Below are positions 44,298 through 53,365 of a stretch of DNA of 64,000 bases, in pieces (positions within the stretch are counted from its first letter, which is position 1; the number at the start of each line of letters is the position of its first letter). The DNA comes from Sediminibacterium sp. (lineage in GTDB: Bacteria > Bacteroidota > Bacteroidia > B-17B0 > Aurantibacillaceae): assembly GCA_030054095.1 (NCBI GenBank), contig JASGCO010000003.1, forward strand, positions 1 through 64,000, given 5' to 3'. The translations under genes were made by a program, and so were the position numbers. Under the pieces are notes generated by a model. That model saw nothing but the letters and a program-made list of their open reading frames with translations, was not told where the DNA came from and made no database searches.

Positions 44298-45860
44298 TTA
44301 ATCGGTAATTACCAATTTGTTTACAAATATTATTTTATTGTCTTGAATCAGGTGCATGAAATACATTCCACCGGAAAGGTTTTCACGAAATATAGTAACC
44401 GTTTGCCCGGAAATATTTTCTATTTGCCTTACAAGCTGCCCGAATGAATTGTAAATTACCAGTGTTGCATCATTAAAATAATTATCAGTGTGCAAATTCA
44501 TCTGTGTAGAAAATGGGTTAGGGAAAATTGAAACGGAATGTTGTTCCGTTATTTCATTCACGCCTAATACTAAGCAAAGTGTAGTTTCTGAGCCACCACT
44601 AAATGTCTGAGTTGCAATATTGCCGGTTAATGCTCCCACTGTTCCCTGTATACCACCAGTGCCTTGCATTCCTCCGGAACTTACTATTGTCGTTGGATTA
44701 GTTTCATTGCACCCACTGTTACCGGCAACATCCGTTTTAATTAAATAAACATCAAAAGTTCCGCTATTACTTATAGTTCCAACAATAGTATATCCCCCAT
44801 CACTGGTTTGTTGAGCAGATGTTATACCGCCCCCACCTAGTAGGTTACCATAAATCTTTGACCACTGAAGAGTGCCATTAGAAGCAGTTTTCAATAGATA
44901 CGCGCCACTTCTTTCTGCGCCAATAATATATCCACCATCACTGGTTTCCTGAACAGAATAACCTATGGCATGGTTTGTATTCCCAAAGGTTTTATTCCAT
45001 TGAAGCGTTCCATCTGAAGCGGTTTTAATAAGATAAACATCTCCATAGTATTGTGTTCCTCCACTAATGGGAACACTCTTCCCAAAGGTGCCAGCAATAA
45101 CAAAACCTCCATCATTCGTTTGCTGCACATCATATCCTCTGTCATCTAATGTGTCACCAAACGTTTTGGTCCATTCAAGCGTTCCATCATAAGCCGTCTT
45201 CACAAGGTAAACATCAAAGTGATTGCTTTCTCTGCTTGTAAAACCTGTAATGATATATCCACCATCATTGGTTTGCTTAACAGCCTCTCCAAAATCATTC
45301 CCAGATAAATAACCATACGTTTTCGTCCATTGTAAAGTACCATTAAACGTCGTTTTAACAAGATAAATATCCCCCGCTCCTACACTAGTTGTATTTCCAG
45401 TAATAATAAAGCCCCCGTCACTGGTTTCCTGAACAGAACGCCCCTCCTCAATCCCTGTTCCGCCAAAGGTTTTAGACCACTGAAAAGTTCCGTTAGAAGT
45501 AGTTTTTACAAGATACATATCCCATGGGCCTCCTGAAACATAAGTATCTGTATTTCCTAAAATAATAAACCCTCCATCTGAAGTTTGCCGAACACAATAT
45601 CCAATTTCATTACCTGGTCCGCCAAAAGTTTTAGCCCATTGTATTGTTCCATCATAACCGGTTTTCACAAGGTACATATCTGAAGGACCTGCACCTAGCG
45701 ATGTCTGCCCGGTAATAATAAATCCCCCATCCACAGTTTGTTGAACAGATCTCCCAAAATCGCTGGTTGCTCCTCCATCGTAAATTTTCTGGAAAACAGT
45801 CTGTCCTTTCAAAACAGATAATGTGAAAAAAGATACTAAGATTAAAAATTTGCCTTTCAT
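44298..45860 (-). CDS. T9SS-secreted beta-propeller protein with about eight QTSDGG repeats
   Basis: 520 residues from the ATG at 45860 (MKGKFLILVSFF), chosen because it starts a signal peptide (ending VLKGQ); the open frame continues further upstream without a signal. About eight repeats of 45-55 residues follow, each with QQTSDGGFIITG, a DxYLVKT strand and LQWxKTFG, forming a propeller of the kind used in surface proteins. The type A T9SS C-terminal domain is at the end (SIFPNPFSTQMNL ... NLSGGMYFMHLI). Predicted surface protein. The repeat cores are similar enough that slippage between them is possible. Confidence 0.83.
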   Translation of the reverse strand: MKGKFLILVSFFTLSVLKGQTVFQKIYDGGATSDFGRSVQQTVDGGFIITGQTSLGAGPSDMYLVKTGYDGTIQWAKTFGGPGNEIGYCVRQTSDGGFIILGNTDTYVSGGPWDMYLVKTTSNGTFQWSKTFGGTGIEEGRSVQETSDGGFIITGNTTSVGAGDIYLVKTTFNGTLQWTKTYGYLSGNDFGEAVKQTNDGGYIITGFTSRESNHFDVYLVKTAYDGTLEWTKTFGDTLDDRGYDVQQTNDGGFVIAGTFGKSVPISGGTQYYGDVYLIKTASDGTLQWNKTFGNTNHAIGYSVQETSDGGYIIGAERSGAYLLKTASNGTLQWSKIYGNLLGGGGITSAQQTSDGGYTIVGTISNSGTFDVYLIKTDVAGNSGCNETNPTTIVSSGGMQGTGGIQGTVGALTGNIATQTFSGGSETTLCLVLGVNEITEQHSVSIFPNPFSTQMNLHTDNYFNDATLVIYNSFGQLVRQIENISGQTVTIFRENLSGGMYFMHLIQDNKIIFVNKLVITD

Positions 45861-46074
45861 TTTACTCTCATTTTTAAATTTAAAATAGTTTTGTTTATTA
45901 TTACATGGTACTGCAATCATCGGGAACATATAAGCCCTGGTAGATAATGCCTCTGTTTCAATCATCGTTTCCCGTATGTTAATCCAGATTTATGAAAAAA
46001 GCAGATCTAATTAGTCAGACAAGTACATCCTACATTTTCCTCACAATCCATCTGCTGATTTATTCACTGCATTT

Positions 46075-46944
46075 CTAATCCTTCAGCAATTTAACCGACT
46101 GATGCCGCCCATCGCTAAAATAAATACTTAACACATAGGCTCCAGCGGGTAACTTGGTCGTTTCAATCGTCACTATATCTCCATCTCCGTTAAACCTCAG
46201 AGGATAGCCTTTCCCCATCAGATCGCCCGCAATTACCTTTTCTATGCGCTGACTCGTTTCAATGGTTAATACCTCCTGAACCGGGTTCGGATAATAGCGT
46301 TTCAAAGCGTTAATATGCTGTTCTCCTATTGCCAGAGATGAGTTACACGGTATATTAATTGCGGCATAAGCGTAACAGGTTACAGAAGGTACCGCGTTCA
46401 TATCCCATTCCCTTACCTCAAGAATGTAGTTACCGCAACTTCCATAGGTATGATAGGGATAAGGACTAACGCCAGAACCATCACCATACTGATAATTAGT
46501 GATGATTTCAGGAATAACAGATCCCGCGTAAACGGTTACCGAATTGGCAGATAATGAAAAAGTCGGCACATTATTCACACACGTCCCCATTGGTGGGGGT
46601 GGTACCGAAATGGTAAACGTATAAACATTAGGTTGTATCCCACATAATGCCGGACTAGTGTATGTAAGAGAAAACGTATGATTCATAACACCTATGGAAG
46701 GAGAATAACAATGGTAAACCGTTTTTCCCGTTGCAGTTACATTACCGAAATTCCATTGATAATACGAATCGGGTTCGTTGGGAGCCGCCGTATTTGTAGC
46801 CACAATACTATAACACCCATAGGTATTAGGAATTGGCGTTATGGCTACATTTGGCACACATGGATTAACGGGTGCAGCGGTTTGCGCTTTCATCATTGGC
46901 ATTAGAAATAAGCCGGCTGCCACTAAAAGTTTAAGTCTTTTCAT
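46075..46944 (-). CDS. T9SS-secreted protein with PKD-like domains
   Basis: 289 residues: signal peptide (MKRLKLLVAAGLFLMPMMKAQ), one or two PKD-like sandwiches (YYQWNFGNVTATG and NYQYGDGSGVSPYPYHTYG), and a type A C-terminal domain (RYYPNPVQEVLTIE ... LPAGAYVLSIYF ... SVKLLKD). It is probably an exported surface protein of unknown function. It is followed by about 109 bp with no gene before the next T9SS gene. No promoter was recognised. Confidence 0.8.
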   Translation of the reverse strand: MKRLKLLVAAGLFLMPMMKAQTAAPVNPCVPNVAITPIPNTYGCYSIVATNTAAPNEPDSYYQWNFGNVTATGKTVYHCYSPSIGVMNHTFSLTYTSPALCGIQPNVYTFTISVPPPPMGTCVNNVPTFSLSANSVTVYAGSVIPEIITNYQYGDGSGVSPYPYHTYGSCGNYILEVREWDMNAVPSVTCYAYAAINIPCNSSLAIGEQHINALKRYYPNPVQEVLTIETSQRIEKVIAGDLMGKGYPLRFNGDGDIVTIETTKLPAGAYVLSIYFSDGRHQSVKLLKD

Positions 46945-47048
46945 TTTAATTTCAGATATAGGTTCTATAGTTAAGACATCCTAAATCTGTAAATGGTTGC
47001 CTGATTAAGCATTGAAACTTATTAAAAATCTCTTCTGATAAACGCCAA

Positions 47049-47077
47049 CAAAAAAGCCATTCCTTACGGAATGGCTT
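47049..47077 (-). terminator. Rho-independent terminator of the ribosomal operon
   Basis: On the minus strand AAGCCATTCC pairs perfectly with GGAATGGCTT (loop of four) and is followed by a T tract, 25 bases after the rplI stop. Confidence 0.85.
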
Positions 47078-47101
47078 TAATACTTAACATTTTATCTGAA
47101 A

Positions 47102-47548
47102 TTACTCAGCTACAACTTCAAAACTAACAGTAGCTACAATTTCTTTAAACAAACGTACTTTCGCACTGTAAGTACCTAATTGCTTAATGGTATCTTCTGT
47201 TAACTCAATGTTTTTACGTTCCACATTGTAACCCGCTTTTTGTAAAGCTTCTGCAATCTGGATATTGGTTACTGAACCAAAAATTTTACCGCTTTCACCT
47301 GCTTTAGCACCAACTTTAATATTAACACCTGCTAATTTCTCAGCACTTGCAGTAGCTTCTTTACGTAATTTATCTTCTTTAAACGCACTTTGTTTTAATA
47401 ATTCAGCGTGCATTTTTTTGGCACTTGGGGTAGCCAGTACAGCCATTCCTTTTGGTAATAAAAAGTTGCGGCCATAACCCGGACGTACAGTTACAAGGTC
47501 ATTCTTATAACCCAGTCCCTTAATATCTTGTTTTAAAATGATTTCCAT
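47102..47548 (-). CDS. rplI: 50S ribosomal protein L9
   Basis: 148 residues, the normal length. The N-terminal domain begins MEIILKQDIKGLGYKNDLVTVRPGYGRNFLLPKGMA, followed by the long connecting helix (Lys/Glu/Ala rich) and the C-terminal rRNA-binding domain (KIFGSVTNIQIAEAL). It is the last gene of rpsF-rpsR-rplI. It binds 23S rRNA and helps to keep the reading frame. A strong terminator follows. Confidence 0.98.
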   Translation of the reverse strand: MEIILKQDIKGLGYKNDLVTVRPGYGRNFLLPKGMAVLATPSAKKMHAELLKQSAFKEDKLRKEATASAEKLAGVNIKVGAKAGESGKIFGSVTNIQIAEALQKAGYNVERKNIELTEDTIKQLGTYSAKVRLFKEIVATVSFEVVAE

Positions 47549-47567
47549 TGTTATTTCCTCCTAATTT

Positions 47568-47834
47568 TTATTTTAATCCGTCAGCTAAATAAGGCATTAA
47601 AGCCAAATGGCGGGCACGTTTAACAGCCTGAGCCACTTTACGCTGAAATTTTAATGAAGTACCGGTTAAACGGCGTGGTAATAATTTACCTTGTTCGTTT
47701 ACAAATTTCAATAAGAAATCAGGGTCTTTGTAATCAATGTATTTAATACCACTCTTTTTAAAGCGGCAGTATTTTTTCTTTTTCACCTCAGTAGTTTGAG
47801 GATTTAAGTAACGGATATCTGATGGATTTGCCAT
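47568..47834 (-). CDS. rpsR: 30S ribosomal protein S18
   Basis: 88 residues. The core [41 protein letters not shown] is the S18 signature, ending in the basic [16 protein letters not shown]18 pairs with S6 in the 30S platform. It lies 26 bp after rpsF and 19 bp before rplI. No ssb or priB gene is inserted here, unlike in many Proteobacteria and Firmicutes. Confidence 0.98.
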   Translation of the reverse strand: MANPSDIRYLNPQTTEVKKKKYCRFKKSGIKYIDYKDPDFLLKFVNEQGKLLPRRLTGTSLKFQRKVAQAVKRARHLALMPYLADGLK

Positions 47835-47860
47835 TTTCTGATTCGTTTAGTCGTTAAACA

Positions 47861-48232
47861 TTACGCCGCGGCGTTTTCTTTCTTCTTGGTTTTAGCTTCA
47901 GCTACTTTCCCTTTGCGTTTTTCAGCATAAGCAACAGCGTGCTTGTCTAAAGCAACGGTTAAGAAACGCAGGATGCGCTCATCACGTTTGTAGGTTACTT
48001 CCAGCGTATTGATGATCTCTTCTCCACTTCCCGAAAACTCAATCAGGTGATAAAACCCGGTGGTTTTCTTTTGGATAGGATACGCCAGTTTACGTAAACC
48101 CCAGTTTTCTTCGTGCACTACCTTACCTCCCAGATCAGTAATGGTTTTTTTGAATTTTTTTGCGGCCTCCTTTGCCTGATCTTCAGACAAAACGGGAGTT
48201 AAAATGAAGACCGTCTCGTAACGTTTTTCCAT
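47861..48232 (-). CDS. rpsF: 30S ribosomal protein S6
   Basis: 123 residues. It begins MEKRYETVFILTPVLSEDQ, has the middle segment GGKVVHEENWGLRKLAYPI and ends in a Lys/Ala/Glu-rich tail (EAKTKKKENAAA), which is common in this phylum. It is the first gene of the operon. Promoter TATCTTTG lies about 22 bp upstream. Confidence 0.98.
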   Translation of the reverse strand: MEKRYETVFILTPVLSEDQAKEAAKKFKKTITDLGGKVVHEENWGLRKLAYPIQKKTTGFYHLIEFSGSGEEIINTLEVTYKRDERILRFLTVALDKHAVAYAEKRKGKVAEAKTKKKENAAA

Positions 48233-48254
48233 TATTTATTTTTAATTAGGGCTG

Positions 48255-48262
48255 CAAAGATA
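48255..48262 (-). promoter_or_regulatory. Predicted promoter of rpsF-rpsR-rplI
   Basis: On the minus strand TATCTTTG is an exact -7 match, preceded 16 bases upstream by TTTG, a plausible -33 element. The leader before rpsF would be about 15 bases. Confidence 0.65.
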
Positions 48263-48353
48263 GGAAGTTTTATTCAAACAAAAAAATATCGTTAAAAAAC
48301 AAATAAAACATTGACTATTAATTATTTACACCCAAAAAAGACCAATATATTAC

Positions 48354-49124
48354 TTACTGTGCGTTCCAGCCTCCATCTACCGGCAATGCGGCTCCGGTTA
48401 AGGTTTTGGCCGATTCGCCTGCCAAAAACAGAGCCAATTGTCCCAGCGTTTCCACCGGAACAAAATCCTTTACCGCCTGCTTGTATAACATCACCTTACT
48501 CACCACTTCCGACTCACTCATCTGGTGCGCTTTCGCCTGATCGGCAATTTGTTTATCCACCAATGGCGTTTTTACATACCCCGGGCAAATGGCATTACAG
48601 GTAATATTAAAAGGCGCGCCCTCTAAGGCCAGGGTTTTAGTAAACCCCACAATACCATGTTTACTGGCCACATAGGCGCTTTTAAACTCGCTGGCTACCA
48701 AACCATGTGCCGACGCAATATTGATAATACGCCCGAAACCCCGCTCCTTCATTCCTTTCCACACTGCCTTGCTCAGGTAAAATGCCGAACTAAGATTAAT
48801 CCCTATAATCGCCGCCCATTTCTCATCCGGAAAATCCTCTATCGGCGATACATGCTGAATGCCCGCGTTATTTACCAGTACATCCACCGATCCAAACGCC
48901 GCTACCGCCGCATCCACCATTGCCCGCAACTCTTCGGGCTTTAGCATATTGGCCCCGCTAAACAGAGTTTTAATACCAAATTCACGCCCCACACTTTCCG
49001 CTATTTCAGGGCCATTGGGCTCAAGCCCGTTAAACACAATATTGTAGGCTTTGGTCTTTGCAAACTCTCTGGCTATTCCCAAACCAATACCACTGGTACT
49101 TCCGGTAATCAAAACTGTTTTCAT
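48354..49124 (-). CDS. 3-hydroxybutyrate dehydrogenase (SDR family)
   Basis: 256 residues. Cofactor loop TGSTSGIGLGIA, NNAGIQH (structural), catalytic Ser in NIASAHG and YVASK (Tyr-x-x-x-Lys), then the SDR C-terminal PVDGGW. The IQHVSPIEDFPDEKWAAIIGINLSSAF pattern is characteristic of D-beta-hydroxybutyrate dehydrogenases, which interconvert 3-hydroxybutyrate and acetoacetate with NAD. The start of the protein is clean (MKTVLITG). It is monocistronic, bounded by the interspersed repeat. Confidence 0.9.
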   Translation of the reverse strand: MKTVLITGSTSGIGLGIAREFAKTKAYNIVFNGLEPNGPEIAESVGREFGIKTLFSGANMLKPEELRAMVDAAVAAFGSVDVLVNNAGIQHVSPIEDFPDEKWAAIIGINLSSAFYLSKAVWKGMKERGFGRIINIASAHGLVASEFKSAYVASKHGIVGFTKTLALEGAPFNITCNAICPGYVKTPLVDKQIADQAKAHQMSESEVVSKVMLYKQAVKDFVPVETLGQLALFLAGESAKTLTGAALPVDGGWNAQ

Positions 49125-49227
49125 GTATTTTTTATATTAAATAATTTACAAACGTTGCACTGTCCATACTACTGAATAACTCCTGTTCATCCATCGTATT
49201 TTCTGAACAAAAATAGTATTTAATTAG

Positions 49228-49450
49228 TTGGGCGTGCCCCCTTTTATGAACGTAAAAGGGTATAACTATTCAGAAAGTTCCATTTTCATAAACCGTTCCA
49301 AATCTAACACAAGCCGGGGTCGGCCTTTCCGCTATAGCCTGCTTACCCCTTGCCGCATCGCATCAGTGTGCGGGGGCTTCTGAGGTCGCCGCCGCCACTG
49401 TGCGCTGACAAGCAAAGGGCTTCGCAGGGCTGCCGCTTCAATGCCTCACG
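49228..49450 (-). repeat. Interspersed GC-rich repeat element, copy 4 (inverted)
   Basis: This is the inverted relative of the element at 99-485. Read on the minus strand from 49450 it gives CGTGAGGCATTGAAGCGGCAGCC, GGCGGCGACCTCAGAAGC, GCAAGGGGTAAGCAGGCTATAGCGGAAAGGCCGACCCCGGC (blocks in that order), and ends in GGGGGCACGCCC. The end contains the perfect hairpin CCCTTTTA/TAAAAGGG (49239-49260). It fills most of the gap 49125-49576. No other feature was seen in that gap except the cysS promoter. Confidence 0.75.
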
Positions 49451-49552
49451 CGAAAATAAAACGGTTTGACTGGAAAATTTGGTTTCCATTAAAAATAATA
49501 ATCCTTAATACGCACTCACTCCACCATACCTTCAAAATACGCACTTTTTATG

Positions 49553-49560
49553 TACCTTCG
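49553..49560 (+). promoter_or_regulatory. Predicted -7 element for cysS
   Basis: TACCTTCG matches TAnnTTTG in seven of eight positions, 16 bases before the ATG at 49577. This makes the upstream ATG at 49550 (inside the promoter) an unlikely start and supports 49577. Confidence 0.5.
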
Positions 49561-49576
49561 TTATTCTTTAAACTGT

Positions 49577-51043
49577 ATGAACGCTTCTTTACACATTTAC
49601 AATACGCTTACGCGAAAAAAAGAATTATTCAAAGCCATCAATCCGCCTTTTGTAGGCATGTACGTGTGCGGGCCCACCGTGTACAGCGATGCACACATGG
49701 GTAACGCGCGCACCTTTATTTCTTTCGATATTATTTTTCGCTACCTGACACATCTGGGGTATAAGGTACGGTACGTACGCAACATCACCGATGCCGGGCA
49801 TCTGGAAAGTGATGCCGATGTGGGCGAAGATAAAATCTCCAAGAAAGCAAAACTGGCTCAGGTGGAACCCATGGAAATTGTTCAGAAATACACCGTGGGA
49901 TTTCATGAAATCATGCAACAACTCAACACCCTTCCGCCAAGCATTGAACCAACCGCTACCGGGCACATTATAGAACAGCAGCAAATTGCCGAAGAAATTC
50001 TCAAAAAAGGCTATGCTTACGAAGTTAACGGATCGGTGTACTTTGATGTGGAAAAATTTGCCAAAGAGCATAACTATACCGCTCTTACAGGGCGCAAACT
50101 CGAAGATTTACTGGAAAACACCAGAGAACTGGACGGACAGGAAGAAAAGAAAGGACGTTTGGATTTTGCCCTTTGGATAAAAGCCAAACCCGAACACCTT
50201 ATGCAATGGAAAAGTCAGTGGGGACAAGGCTTTCCCGGCTGGCACATCGAATGTAGCGCCATGAGTACCAAATACCTGGGCGAGCAATTTGACATTCACG
50301 GTGGCGGCATGGATTTAACCCCTACTCACCACACCAACGAAATAGCACAAAATGTAGCCTATTGCGGCAAGCAGCCCGCCAATTACTGGATCCATACCAA
50401 TATGCTGACCGTAAGCGGGCAAAAAATGAGCAAAAGTTTAAATAACAGTTTCCTGCCGCATGAGTTATTCAGCGGACAACATCATTTACTCAGCAAAGGC
50501 TATAGCCCCATGTGTGTCAGGTTCTTTATGATGCAAACCCATTACCGCAGTACACTGGATTTTAGCGACGAAGCTCTTCAGGCCAGCGAAAAAGGATTTG
50601 ATCGTTTAATGGAAAGTTACCGCACGTTGCTGACGCTTACTGCGGGGAAAGAAAACCCCGAAAACATAGACGTGCTACGTGAAAAATGTTACGAAGCCAT
50701 GAACGATGATTTTAATACACCCGTTCTTATCAGTCATTTGTTCGAAGCCGTGCGCATCATCAATACCGTAAATGATAAAAAAGCAGAACTTTCCGCGTCA
50801 CAGTTAGATACCTTAAAATCTATCTACCAGCACTTTATCATTGATATTATGGGTTTAAAAGTGGAAGAAGACAACTCCAAAACCGCGAAAGCCCTCGATA
50901 AAGTGGTAAACATTGTACTTGACATGCGCAATAAAGCCAAAGCCAATAAAGAGTTTGCCGTTAGCGATGAAATCCGTCAGCGTTTAACAGACGCGGGCAT
51001 ACAGGTAAAAGACAGTAAAGAAGGAAGTACCTGGAAACTATAA
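49577..51043 (+). CDS. cysS: Cysteinyl-tRNA synthetase
   Basis: 488 residues. The class I HIGH motif appears as HMGN at 40-43 and KMSKS at 283-287. The zinc site is built from C31, the C of HIECSAM, and the histidines of HTNEIAQN. It begins MNASLHIYNTLTRKKELF. The enzyme charges tRNA-Cys. The methyltransferase gene follows after three bases, so it lies at the head of a three-gene operon. Confidence 0.96.
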   Translation: MNASLHIYNTLTRKKELFKAINPPFVGMYVCGPTVYSDAHMGNARTFISFDIIFRYLTHLGYKVRYVRNITDAGHLESDADVGEDKISKKAKLAQVEPMEIVQKYTVGFHEIMQQLNTLPPSIEPTATGHIIEQQQIAEEILKKGYAYEVNGSVYFDVEKFAKEHNYTALTGRKLEDLLENTRELDGQEEKKGRLDFALWIKAKPEHLMQWKSQWGQGFPGWHIECSAMSTKYLGEQFDIHGGGMDLTPTHHTNEIAQNVAYCGKQPANYWIHTNMLTVSGQKMSKSLNNSFLPHELFSGQHHLLSKGYSPMCVRFFMMQTHYRSTLDFSDEALQASEKGFDRLMESYRTLLTLTAGKENPENIDVLREKCYEAMNDDFNTPVLISHLFEAVRIINTVNDKKAELSASQLDTLKSIYQHFIIDIMGLKVEEDNSKTAKALDKVVNIVLDMRNKAKANKEFAVSDEIRQRLTDAGIQVKDSKEGSTWKL

Positions 51044-51046
51044 TAC

Positions 51047-52243
51047 ATGAAAATTCACCGTCCCCTGCTGCAAGGCATTGTCACTGCCCTCGAAAAAATT
51101 TTCAGAGATCAGGAGTACTCCGATAAAGTACTGGAACGCCTGTTTAAGCAACACCCGCAATGGGGCAGCCGCGACCGGCGTTTTGTCGCCGAAATGGTGT
51201 ACGACAGTGTACGGTATTACCGCTTACTAAGCACGCTGGCCCAATCAGAAACCAATTTCTGGTACATTAGTGGTATTCTGCTTTGCCTTAAAAATAGCCC
51301 CCTGCCCGAGTGGCCCGACTTTAAACACCTGTACCCCGATCAGATTGTAAAGCAACATGCTTTGCTAAAAGGGCAGTTTAACATTATCGAATCCTATCCC
51401 GACTGGCTGAGCCTATTATGCGAAAAAGAACTGGGAACTGATGCCTGGCAAAAAGAAGCGCACGCCATGAATCAAACCGCTGAAGTTGTGTTGCGTGTAA
51501 ATACATTAAAAACCGACAAGGCTACCCTGATCAATGCTTTAGCTGCCGATGGTATTGAAACAGAAGAAATAGACAACTTCCCATCCGCGTTAAAACTAAA
51601 AAAACGTCAGAATATTTTTTCGCATAAACGCTTTAAAGAAGGCCATTTTGAGATACAGGACGCCGGTTCGCAACGCATCAGCGAATTTATGAACCCCAAA
51701 CCCGGACAAACTGTTATTGATGCCTGTGCCGGAGGTGGAGGAAAAACCCTGCACTTGTCTGCACTTATGCGCAACAAAGGAAAAATTATCAGTATGGATG
51801 TGGAAGCCTGGAAACTGGAGAACCTTAAAAAACGCGCCAGACGGGGAGGCGTATCTAACGTTGAAACCTGTTTAATCGAAAACGATACCATCAACCGGTT
51901 CAAGGAAAAAGCGGACATGCTCCTGCTTGATGTGCCATGCAGCGGACTTGGCGTTCTAAAACGAAATCCGGATACCAAATGGAAACTGACTAACGAAAGC
52001 ATAGAACGCACTAAGCTTACTCAACATCAAATCCTGAACGATTACCAACACATGCTTAAACCCGGAGGTGTTTTGGTGTATAGTACCTGCAGCCTCTTAC
52101 CTTCAGAAAATGAACAACAGGTAGAAAAGTTTCTGGCGCGGTATCCTGAATTTACATACGAATCGAGTTTACACCTTTTACCAAGCGAAGGCTTCGACGG
52201 ATTTTACATGTGCAGGATGCTGAAACACAAAACCGCCTCATGA
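51047..52243 (+). CDS. rRNA (cytosine-C5-)-methyltransferase, RsmB/NOL1-NOP2-Sun type
   Basis: 398 residues with an N-terminal NusB-like helical region, then the SAM-dependent methyltransferase core: motif I IDACAGGGGKTLHLSALM, ISMDVEAWK, motif IV LLDVPCSGLGVLKRNPDTKW with a Cys, and motif VI YSTCSLLPSENEQQV with the catalytic Cys. It methylates C5 of a cytosine in 16S rRNA (RsmB is C967) or a related RNA. The stop overlaps the next ATG by four bases. Confidence 0.92.
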   Translation: MKIHRPLLQGIVTALEKIFRDQEYSDKVLERLFKQHPQWGSRDRRFVAEMVYDSVRYYRLLSTLAQSETNFWYISGILLCLKNSPLPEWPDFKHLYPDQIVKQHALLKGQFNIIESYPDWLSLLCEKELGTDAWQKEAHAMNQTAEVVLRVNTLKTDKATLINALAADGIETEEIDNFPSALKLKKRQNIFSHKRFKEGHFEIQDAGSQRISEFMNPKPGQTVIDACAGGGGKTLHLSALMRNKGKIISMDVEAWKLENLKKRARRGGVSNVETCLIENDTINRFKEKADMLLLDVPCSGLGVLKRNPDTKWKLTNESIERTKLTQHQILNDYQHMLKPGGVLVYSTCSLLPSENEQQVEKFLARYPEFTYESSLHLLPSEGFDGFYMCRMLKHKTAS

Positions 52244-52914
52244 AACATAAACTCTGGTTACCCATAATCATTGTAGTATTCGCTGTTTTTCTGGTCTGGT
52301 TTTCTTACCATTACTTTGTAAAACAACAGGTTAAATGGCCTGATACAAAAGAGTACCCCTTACAACTCGACTCTATCCGGTCTATACGACATACGAATAA
52401 ACATGCAGACCATAACACACTGAAAACCGCCTTTGAAAACACCATGCTAAAACGTGTTTTTCCTTATTGGTACGGCACATCATGGGACTTTAACGGCACC
52501 ACAGAAACGCCACGGAAAGGACACATTGCCTGCGGGTATTTTGTAACCACTACCCTGCAACATGCCGGTGTAAAGCTTAATCGCGTTAAACTGGCACAAT
52601 GCGCCTCGGAAGAAATGATCAGGCAACTGGTAGCAAAAGAAAACATTCATCACCTCTCTCAACTATCCATGGAAGTATTTGTCAATAAACTTAAACACTA
52701 CGGCAATGGATTATATATTATCGGATTAGATAATCACACCGGATTTATTTGGATAAGTCCAAATGAAACCAGTTTTATACATGCCTCAGGATGGTTTCCG
52801 AGAGAAGTAATTAAAGAAGCATTAATTTCGAGTAGTGTTATTCAGAAATCTGCCTACAGAGTAGTTGGTAAAATCAGCGATGATGAAGCGTTTTTAAACA
52901 ACTGGGTGAAATAA
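52240..52914 (+). CDS. Membrane-anchored NlpC/P60-like cysteine peptidase (putative)
   Basis: 224 residues from the ATG at 52240 (ATGA overlap with the methyltransferase stop). An N-terminal helix (LWLPIIIVVFAVFLVWFSYHYF) anchors it. The domain has WYGTSWDFNGT, then KGHIACGYFVTTTLQHAGVKL with a Cys in the position of the NlpC/P60 nucleophile, and DNHTGFIWIS with a possible catalytic His. The likely role is in cutting cell-wall peptide links. The match is from motifs only, and a C58-like or other papain-fold family is not excluded. Confidence 0.6.
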   Translation: MKHKLWLPIIIVVFAVFLVWFSYHYFVKQQVKWPDTKEYPLQLDSIRSIRHTNKHADHNTLKTAFENTMLKRVFPYWYGTSWDFNGTTETPRKGHIACGYFVTTTLQHAGVKLNRVKLAQCASEEMIRQLVAKENIHHLSQLSMEVFVNKLKHYGNGLYIIGLDNHTGFIWISPNETSFIHASGWFPREVIKEALISSSVIQKSAYRVVGKISDDEAFLNNWVK

Positions 52915-52943
52915 CAAAATTCTTTACACTACCACTTTCCGCG

Positions 52944-53327
52944 TTACACATCCATTTCTTTAATAGTAAAAGGGATACTTAAAAAATCGGCGTACTCTTC
53001 CCCGCCTTCTTTCATATCATCATCGTTTTTATCGTAATACCAATCTACTGTTATAGCGACACCTTTACCGGAAGCAATGGCATCGAGTTTCATAAAAAAA
53101 TCCAGAAGTACTTTGGCTGAAGCTGTATTAAAATATTCAAACCGCATTTCAAAAGCTGAACTCGGATTAGGATTCTGAGCATAAGCATCTAACCAAGCCA
53201 AAACAGGATTATAAAATTTATTCACATCCTCTGGCAAGGATCTACCGCCCATTTGAAATATACCTTCTTGTTTATCGAAAAGCACAGATGGGGTGTCTTC
53301 TGTGCCTTTAATTTCAAGTCTTTCCAT
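52944..53327 (-). CDS. SiaC-like regulatory phosphoprotein
   Basis: 127 residues of the SiaC (DUF1987) family. MERLEIKGTEDTPSVLFDKQ and RFEYFNTASAKVLLDFF match the family; the Thr in FNTAS is residue 68, the position known to be phosphorylated (T68) by SiaB in Pseudomonas aeruginosa. In that system unphosphorylated SiaC activates the diguanylate cyclase SiaD. No SiaD gene is present here, so the output is unknown. It is the last gene of the group, 38 bp after the second SiaB-like gene. Confidence 0.88.
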   Translation of the reverse strand: MERLEIKGTEDTPSVLFDKQEGIFQMGGRSLPEDVNKFYNPVLAWLDAYAQNPNPSSAFEMRFEYFNTASAKVLLDFFMKLDAIASGKGVAITVDWYYDKNDDDMKEGGEEYADFLSIPFTIKEMDV

Positions 53328-53365
53328 AATTTATCCTCTACTATTCCCTGTTTGCTATATTCTTA

